DNA from: Bifidobacterium stellenboschense
GTDB taxonomy: Bacteria; Actinomycetota; Actinomycetes; Actinomycetales; Bifidobacteriaceae
Assembly (NCBI RefSeq): GCF_000741785.1
Contig: NZ_JGZP01000010.1
Location: 1 to 64,000, forward strand
DNA: 64,000 nucleotides
Direction of reading: 5' to 3'
The translations under genes and the position numbers were made by a program. Position 1 is the stretch's first letter; each line of letters starts with the position of its first letter. The notes beneath the pieces were generated by a model that was not told where the DNA came from, made no database searches, and saw only the letters and a list, made by a program, of their open reading frames with translations. Shown piece after piece: positions 59,535 through 64,000 of this stretch.

Positions 59535-60185
59535 TCAGGCTCCCTTCACGGCGGAGCGAACGAGAACGATGCCGCCCTTCGGGCCCGGGATGGCGCCCTT
59601 GATGGCGAGGATGCCGTTCTCGACATCCGCGGAGACGACGGTCAGGTTCTGCACGGTGGAGGTCACATGACCCATGCGGCCAGCCATGCGCTTGCCCTTG
59701 AGGATGCGGCTCGGAGTGGCGCACGCGCCGACGGAGCCGGGGCGACGCTCGTTCTTGTGGGAGCCGTGGGTACGGCGGTAGGACTTGAAGCCCCAACGCT
59801 TGATGGTGCCGGCGAAGCCCTTGCCCTTGGTGGTGCCGGTCACGTCGACCTCAGCGCCCTCGGCGAAGACGTCGGCGTTGAGCTCCTGGCCCACCTCGTA
59901 CTCGGTGGCGTTGTCCTCGCGCACCTCGACGAGGTGACGGCGCGGGGTCACACCGGCCTTGGCGAAGTGGCCGGCGAGCGGCTTGGTGACCTTCGTCGGG
60001 TCGATCTGGCCGTAGCCGAGCTGGACGGCGGTGTAGCCGTCGGTCTCCGGGGTCTTGATGGCGGTGACGACGTTGGTGGAGACGTCCACCAGCGTGACGG
60101 GCACGAAGAAGCCGTTCTCGTCCCACACCTGCGACATGCCGAGCTTCTTGCCCAGCAGCGCCTTGCGATCCTTATGTTGCGACAT
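59535..60185 (-). CDS. rplC: 50S ribosomal protein L3
   Basis: A 216-residue early-assembly protein. [20 protein letters not shown] begins the fold. [20 protein letters not shown], followed by a basic loop with [20 protein letters not shown], is the site near the peptidyl-transferase centre. It lies 17 nt after rpsJ, with AGGGAGGGAACC before the ATG. Confidence 0.98.
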   Translation of the reverse strand: MSQHKDRKALLGKKLGMSQVWDENGFFVPVTLVDVSTNVVTAIKTPETDGYTAVQLGYGQIDPTKVTKPLAGHFAKAGVTPRRHLVEVREDNATEYEVGQELNADVFAEGAEVDVTGTTKGKGFAGTIKRWGFKSYRRTHGSHKNERRPGSVGACATPSRILKGKRMAGRMGHVTSTVQNLTVVSADVENGILAIKGAIPGPKGGIVLVRSAVKGA

Positions 60186-60202
60186 AGCGGTTCCCTCCTC
60201 CC

Positions 60203-60511
60203 TTACAGCTTGATCTCGATGTTGACGTCCGCAGGCAGATCGATGTGCATCAGGGAATCCACGGCCTTCGGGGTCGGGTCCACGATGTCGATGAGGCGCT
60301 TGTGCGTGCGCATCTCGAAGTGCTCGCGAGAATCCTTGTACTTATGAGGAGAACGGATAACACAGAAAACGTTCTTCTCGGTCGGCAGCGGAACGGGGCC
60401 AACAACAGTTGCGCCCGCGTTCGTCACCGTTTCGACGATCTTCTTCGCCGATTGGTCGATGACCTCGTGGTCATAGGACTTAAGCCTGATGCGGATTTTC
60501 TGTCCCGCCAT
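60203..60511 (-). CDS. rpsJ: 30S ribosomal protein S10
   Basis: A 102-residue protein and first gene of the cluster; outside the ribosome S10 (NusE) takes part in antitermination. [20 protein letters not shown] and [20 protein letters not shown] are diagnostic. GAAAGGGCGG precedes the ATG. The 261 bp upstream (60512-60772) should hold the main S10 promoter; I see no convincing -35/-10 pair there. Confidence 0.97.
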   Translation of the reverse strand: MAGQKIRIRLKSYDHEVIDQSAKKIVETVTNAGATVVGPVPLPTEKNVFCVIRSPHKYKDSREHFEMRTHKRLIDIVDPTPKAVDSLMHIDLPADVNIEIKL

Positions 60512-60772
60512 TGCCGTCCGCCCTTTCTAGCGATTCGTGTACTGGTTTCCAGCCTGCTTCTTCAGGGCACCGGCGCGCATGGCCTCCCTTGGACATACGT
60601 CCTCTGGCGGTCATCCGACATCAGTGCACGGCACCACGAATCGCGCTGGCGATCCGCCGGCCCGTGCTCGCTTTGTTATTTCCAATGTGCGAGCCCAAAT
60701 CAGGCAACTTGAGTATCTAATCACCGGCCTTGGACGAGCGCGCCCCCGCGACACGCCGTCGGCCCATGCGGC

Positions 60773-61672
60773 TCACGCCGCCGTCACCGCCAGCGCCGCG
60801 ACGAAAACCAGCAGGGTGGAGACCATCTCGGTCACACCCGCGACGATCGGCTTCACCCGCCGCCGCGAGCCGACCCACGGCAACGCGACCGCACGCGCCA
60901 ACAGCCAGATTGCGGCGAGCTCCGCCCACATGAGCGGCATCGGAATCCATCCGTCTCCGACGCCGCCCGCAGGCACGAACGAGCCGATCCACCAGGTCAC
61001 GCCCGCGAACAGCGCCGCATGCCATGCGATCGACGCGACGAGGTACGCGCGACTCCCCCGCTCGCGGATCATCGTCTTGACGAACAGCACCGAACCGAAC
61101 TGCGTCGCCGCGAACACGGCCGAGATCATCACCGCCGTGGACGGCATCATCATGTGCAATGGATTGCGCGTCCCATACGAGGCGACGACCGTCGCCATCA
61201 TCGACGAGGCGAACACGGCCACCGCGTTGCCCCACAGGCTGCGTTCGCGGCGCAGCCATGCGGCGAGGAACGAGAGCGCGGCCAGCACGATATATATGGG
61301 AGCCCAGCGCAGTATGCCCGGATTGATGACGACGAACGGGACGCCGAGCACGGCCAGCGCCACACCGTAGACCGCCACGGGCATCCGGTACCGGCGCGCG
61401 AACCGGGATTTGAGCCAGCGGGCAGCGACGAACTGCACGCAGTAGCACAGCGCCCACAGCACCACCAGCCACACGGAATCCCGGGTCGGCCCACCGGCGA
61501 CGAGCCCGGCCAACGCGGGCGCGAGCGCCATCACCCACGCGCCCGGCTGGTCGGGAATCCAATCCCGCGCCCGCGTAGGACGCGGCTTCACTGCCTGGGG
61601 CCGCGCGGCATCAGGATTCACCGGACGGGGATTCCCGGAATCGGGATTCACGGGTCTGGGCACATCACTCAT
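60773..61672 (-). CDS. YwiC-like family membrane protein
   Basis: A 299-residue polytopic protein with about eight or nine helices. After a Pro-rich cytoplasmic N-terminus with a PRPVNPD repeat, DWIPDQPGAWVMALAPALAG (~42-61) matches the (W)IPxQHGAWxM block that opens YwiC-like proteins. The C-terminal RRRVKPIVAGVTEMVSTLLV also fits. The function of the family is not established. It follows the MFS gene with 28 nt between. There is no Shine-Dalgarno; TAGACT lies 7 nt before ATG 61672. Two long overlapping frames on the same strand were rejected because they lack hydrophobic pattern. Confidence 0.78.
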   Translation of the reverse strand: MSDVPRPVNPDSGNPRPVNPDAARPQAVKPRPTRARDWIPDQPGAWVMALAPALAGLVAGGPTRDSVWLVVLWALCYCVQFVAARWLKSRFARRYRMPVAVYGVALAVLGVPFVVINPGILRWAPIYIVLAALSFLAAWLRRERSLWGNAVAVFASSMMATVVASYGTRNPLHMMMPSTAVMISAVFAATQFGSVLFVKTMIRERGSRAYLVASIAWHAALFAGVTWWIGSFVPAGGVGDGWIPMPLMWAELAAIWLLARAVALPWVGSRRRVKPIVAGVTEMVSTLLVFVAALAVTAA

Positions 61673-61679
61673 GCGTCCA

Positions 61680-61685
61680 AGTCTA
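61680..61685 (-). promoter_or_regulatory. -10 element of the YwiC-like gene (leaderless start)
   Basis: TAGACT, 7 nt, ATG. It is the same hexamer as before lysS and lies within the 28-nt gap after the MFS stop codon. Confidence 0.5.
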
Positions 61686-61690
61686 ACGGC

Positions 61691-61705
61691 GTTAGCGGCG
61701 CTAAC
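61691..61705. promoter_or_regulatory. Palindrome overlapping the MFS stop codon
   Basis: GTTAGCG-G-CGCTAAC is a perfect 7-bp inverted repeat directly upstream of the YwiC-like -10 box. It could be an operator or a short terminator stem. Confidence 0.4.
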
Positions 61706-63251
61706 GGCGCAGGCGGCGCATCGCACGGGCGGCGGCCTCGTGGGCGGAGCCGGCACCGTTGCCGCGCACGCCGAAGGCGACGAGCAGCACCATGACGAAG
61801 CACAGGAACGCGGAGATGCGCAACGCCCACTGGATGCCGGCGATGTTCGCGAGCGTGGCGGACATGCCGCCCGCATGGTACATGGCGGTGAACGTCTCCA
61901 TCAGGATCACGAGGATAGGCGCGCCCATCGCGCCCGCCACCTGACGGGCCGTGTTCGTCACGGACGAACCGGCGGAGATGCCGGAAGGCTCCAAGCAGTT
62001 GAGCGACCACGTGGTGATCGGCATCAGCAGCGATCCCATGCCGATCTGGCGCACGAACTGGCAGATCGACACCCACCAGATCCACGTGTCGGCGGCGATC
62101 AGGCTCATGCCGATCGTGCCGACGGTGAGCGTGATCGCGCCGAACAGGGCGACGGGCCGCGCGCCGAACCGGTCAAGCGCCTTGCCGCCGAACAGCTGGG
62201 AGATGCACTGGCCGATCGCGCCGGGCAGCATGATGAGACCGCTCATCGTCGCGGAGTAGCCGCGGTCGTTCTGGATGTAGAGCGGCATGATCACCAGAAT
62301 CGAACTGAACGCGAAGAACGCGAGCGACGCGGTGATCGTACCGACAGTGAACGAACGGTTCCTCAGCACGCCCAGGTCGAGCAGCGCCGGTTCCGGCTTC
62401 TCCCCACGCGCGACGCCTTCGCGGTAGCGGCGCGCGTGCCGCACCTGCCGCGCGACGAACCAGATGATGCCGACGACGCCGACGAGCATCGACGCCCACA
62501 CCATCGGATGCGTGAACGGATAGTTCTCGATGTTCGTGAATCCGAACATCAGTCCGCCGAAACCGAACACGGACAGCGCGACGGAGAAGAAGTCGGCGCG
62601 CGCGGTCGCGTCGTTCTCGCCGAAATCATGCAGCCACAGCACGGCGGCGGCGAGCGAGAGCGCGCCGATCACCGTGAGCGTGAGAAAGATGGAACGCCAT
62701 CCGTTCGCGTCGGTCTGCAGGCCGCCGAGCGTCGGTCCGATGGCGGGGGCGACGCTCATCGCGATGCCCACCATGCCCATCGCGCCGCCGCGGCGCGACA
62801 GCGGGAATATCGAGAACACGGTGATCTGCAGGACCGGCCACATCACGCCGGTGCCGACGGCCTGCAGCACGCGGCCGGCGAGCAGGACGAGGAACGTGGG
62901 CGCGAGCCACGCGCACACGGAACCGAGCGTGAACACGATCATCGACGTGATGACGATCTGGCGCGTGGAGAAGCGGCGCGTGAGGAACGCGGTGAGCGGC
63001 ACCATCACGCCCATCACGAGCTGGAACACGGACGTGAGCCACTGTCCGGTGGTCACATTGATGCGGAATTCGTCGACGATCGACGGCAGCGCGGCGGACA
63101 GCTGCAGCTGCGTGAAATTGCCGACGAACGTGATGAACGTGAGGATGGCGAGCGAGACGAACGCCGTATGCGTCAGATGCCCGTCGACATATGATTCCCC
63201 GCGCGTGAGCGTACGCTTCGATGATTCCAGCCTGATCGCCATATGCCGCAT
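61701..63251 (-). CDS. MFS transporter, DHA2 (EmrB/QacA) family
   Basis: A 516-residue exporter with about fourteen helices. FVGNFTQLQLSAALPSIVDE is helix 1, LTRRFSTRQIVI is the loop 2-3 motif, and AGRVLQAVGTGVMWPVLQIT and SVAPAIGPTLGG correspond to the DHA2 antiporter motifs. Likely proton-coupled efflux of drugs or metabolites. MRHMAIRL offers two starts; ATG 63251 with GGGAAG upstream is preferred to 63242. It is divergent from acetolactate decarboxylase with a 198-bp shared promoter region, and the YwiC-like gene lies downstream. Confidence 0.9.
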   Translation of the reverse strand: MRHMAIRLESSKRTLTRGESYVDGHLTHTAFVSLAILTFITFVGNFTQLQLSAALPSIVDEFRINVTTGQWLTSVFQLVMGVMVPLTAFLTRRFSTRQIVITSMIVFTLGSVCAWLAPTFLVLLAGRVLQAVGTGVMWPVLQITVFSIFPLSRRGGAMGMVGIAMSVAPAIGPTLGGLQTDANGWRSIFLTLTVIGALSLAAAVLWLHDFGENDATARADFFSVALSVFGFGGLMFGFTNIENYPFTHPMVWASMLVGVVGIIWFVARQVRHARRYREGVARGEKPEPALLDLGVLRNRSFTVGTITASLAFFAFSSILVIMPLYIQNDRGYSATMSGLIMLPGAIGQCISQLFGGKALDRFGARPVALFGAITLTVGTIGMSLIAADTWIWWVSICQFVRQIGMGSLLMPITTWSLNCLEPSGISAGSSVTNTARQVAGAMGAPILVILMETFTAMYHAGGMSATLANIAGIQWALRISAFLCFVMVLLVAFGVRGNGAGSAHEAAARAMRRLRR

Positions 63252-63412
63252 ACTTCTTCCCGTGCGATTCCCGAGGGGATTCGGCCGCCCTCGACCACGA
63301 TGCGGCTCCCCCAAAGCACGCGAATACGCTATACCCAGCCGTGCCCAATCCACACGCAATCACGCTGTGAGCGAGGTCACGGCGGCGGATGCGGGAATCC
63401 GCGACATCTTCC

Positions 63413-63441
63413 TTGCCTCGCCGGAGGCGGTCATTTATATT
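63413..63441 (+). promoter_or_regulatory. Promoter of budA (leaderless start)
   Basis: TTGCCT (63413-63418), a 17-bp spacer and TATATT (63436-63441), then 8 nt to the GTG start codon. This is the best-formed promoter of the leaderless set. Confidence 0.65.
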
Positions 63442-63449
63442 ACGGAATC

Positions 63450-64000
63450 GTGAGCGAACTGAAGGGCAAATCGATCGAACCGATCCACGATCACCGCGCG
63501 AACGTGCTCTACCAGCACGGCACGCTCGCACTGCTCGTGCCAGGGCTGCTGGAAGGCACCACGACGATGGGCGAACTGCTCACCCACGGCGACACGGGCA
63601 TCGGCACCGGCGAAGGACTCGACGGCGAGATCATCGTGCTCGACGGACGCGCGTGGAAGGTGGGACGCACCGGCGAGGTGGAGGCCGTGCCCGACGACCT
63701 CACGCTGCCGTTCGCGAACATGCACCGGGCCGCGTTCCAATACCAGTGCGAACGCAGCGACATCGGCCTGGAGGAGCTCAACCGGCGCATCGTCGAGGCG
63801 AACGGACGCGCGAACACGTTCTTCGCCGTCATCGTGCGCGGCACGTTCAGCTTCATCAAGACACGCGCCGTCATCAAACAGCAGGCACCGTACCCGACGC
63901 TCGAAGAGGTCGCGGACCGGCAGGCGATCTTCCTCGGCCACGACGTCAAAGGCACGATGCTCGGCTACTTCTCCCCCGTCATGTTCCACGGCGCGGCCGT
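63450..64000 (+). CDS. budA: Alpha-acetolactate decarboxylase, 3' end cut by window edge
   Basis: The first ~183 residues of a ~240-residue enzyme that converts alpha-acetolactate to acetoin, draining excess pyruvate or balancing branched-chain amino-acid precursors. LYQHGTLALLVPGLLEGTTT, ELLTHGDTGIGTGEGLDGEI and the later FFAVIVRGTFSFIKTRAV are family blocks; further metal-ligand His residues fall at or past the window edge. GTG 63450 is the start. GGA lies only 5 nt away and a -10 box 8 nt away, so leaderless initiation is likely. It is divergent from the DHA2 exporter. Confidence 0.9.
   Translation, partial: MSELKGKSIEPIHDHRANVLYQHGTLALLVPGLLEGTTTMGELLTHGDTGIGTGEGLDGEIIVLDGRAWKVGRTGEVEAVPDDLTLPFANMHRAAFQYQCERSDIGLEELNRRIVEANGRANTFFAVIVRGTFSFIKTRAVIKQQAPYPTLEEVADRQAIFLGHDVKGTMLGYFSPVMFHGAA

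Noticed and set aside
60717-61562. 281-codon minus-strand frame overlapping the YwiC-like gene
   Set aside because: Arg/Gly/Ala-rich with no hydrophobic periodicity; the other frame shows clear membrane helices and the IPDQPGAW motif.

Overview
The window is about 64 kb of high-GC Gram-positive DNA and looks like a Bifidobacterium chromosome. The evidence is the S10-spc-alpha ribosomal gene order with C+ (zinc) forms of S14 and L36, low-complexity tails on S3, S5 and L17, LxxTG-anchored surface proteins, a 558-residue phosphoglucomutase, a BglG/LicT-controlled PTS permease, and TAnnnT -10 elements. The species is not resolved. No insertion sequence, prophage, CRISPR array or rRNA operon was seen.

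Layout. 0-2.5 kb: 3' part missing menA, lysS (-) and tRNA-Pro (+). 2.7-7.7 kb: an MFS exporter and a large wall-anchored PAP2 phosphatase/5'-nucleotidase fusion. 7.7-11.5 kb: a palindrome array, then a TPR-DUF4037 gene whose reading frame contains an intergenic-type repeat, then a DUF4125 gene. 11.5-16.4 kb (-): a membrane alpha/beta hydrolase, a small membrane protein and a PspC protein. 16.5-19.9 kb (+): a PspC-histidine kinase, its LuxR-type regulator and an acyltransferase. 20-24 kb: tRNA-Ser(UGA), serS, a second palindrome array, a diacylglycerol-kinase-family gene and a BglG-type antiterminator. 24-28.5 kb: PTS EIIBCA behind a recognisable RNA antiterminator/terminator switch, and divergent pgm. 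28.8-39.6 kb: a pilin-like surface protein facing a tightly coupled six-gene haem-type uptake operon (HtaA protein, HmuT, HmuU, HmuV, membrane protein, second HtaA-like protein). 39.6-45 kb: a 199-bp tandem repeat, tRNA-Ser(CGA), a transglutaminase/ATP-grasp-alpha-E pair and truA. 45.3-60.5 kb (-): rpsJ through rplQ, including secY, adk, infA, rpmJ and rpoA. 60.7-64 kb: a YwiC-like membrane protein, a DHA2 MFS exporter and the start of acetolactate decarboxylase (+).

Three themes run through the window. First, intergenic DNA carries several hairpin-rich repeat families: strict 61-bp and 52-bp periods, a 67-bp element present twice, a 199-bp tandem, and a paired-stem module at five loci, one of which lies inside a coding sequence. 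Second, at least six genes have a TAnnnT box 7-8 nt before the start codon and no usable Shine-Dalgarno, which predicts leaderless mRNAs. Third, all three sorted surface proteins end in LSxTG rather than LPxTG.

All product calls come from reading motifs in the translated sequence. No database search was run.
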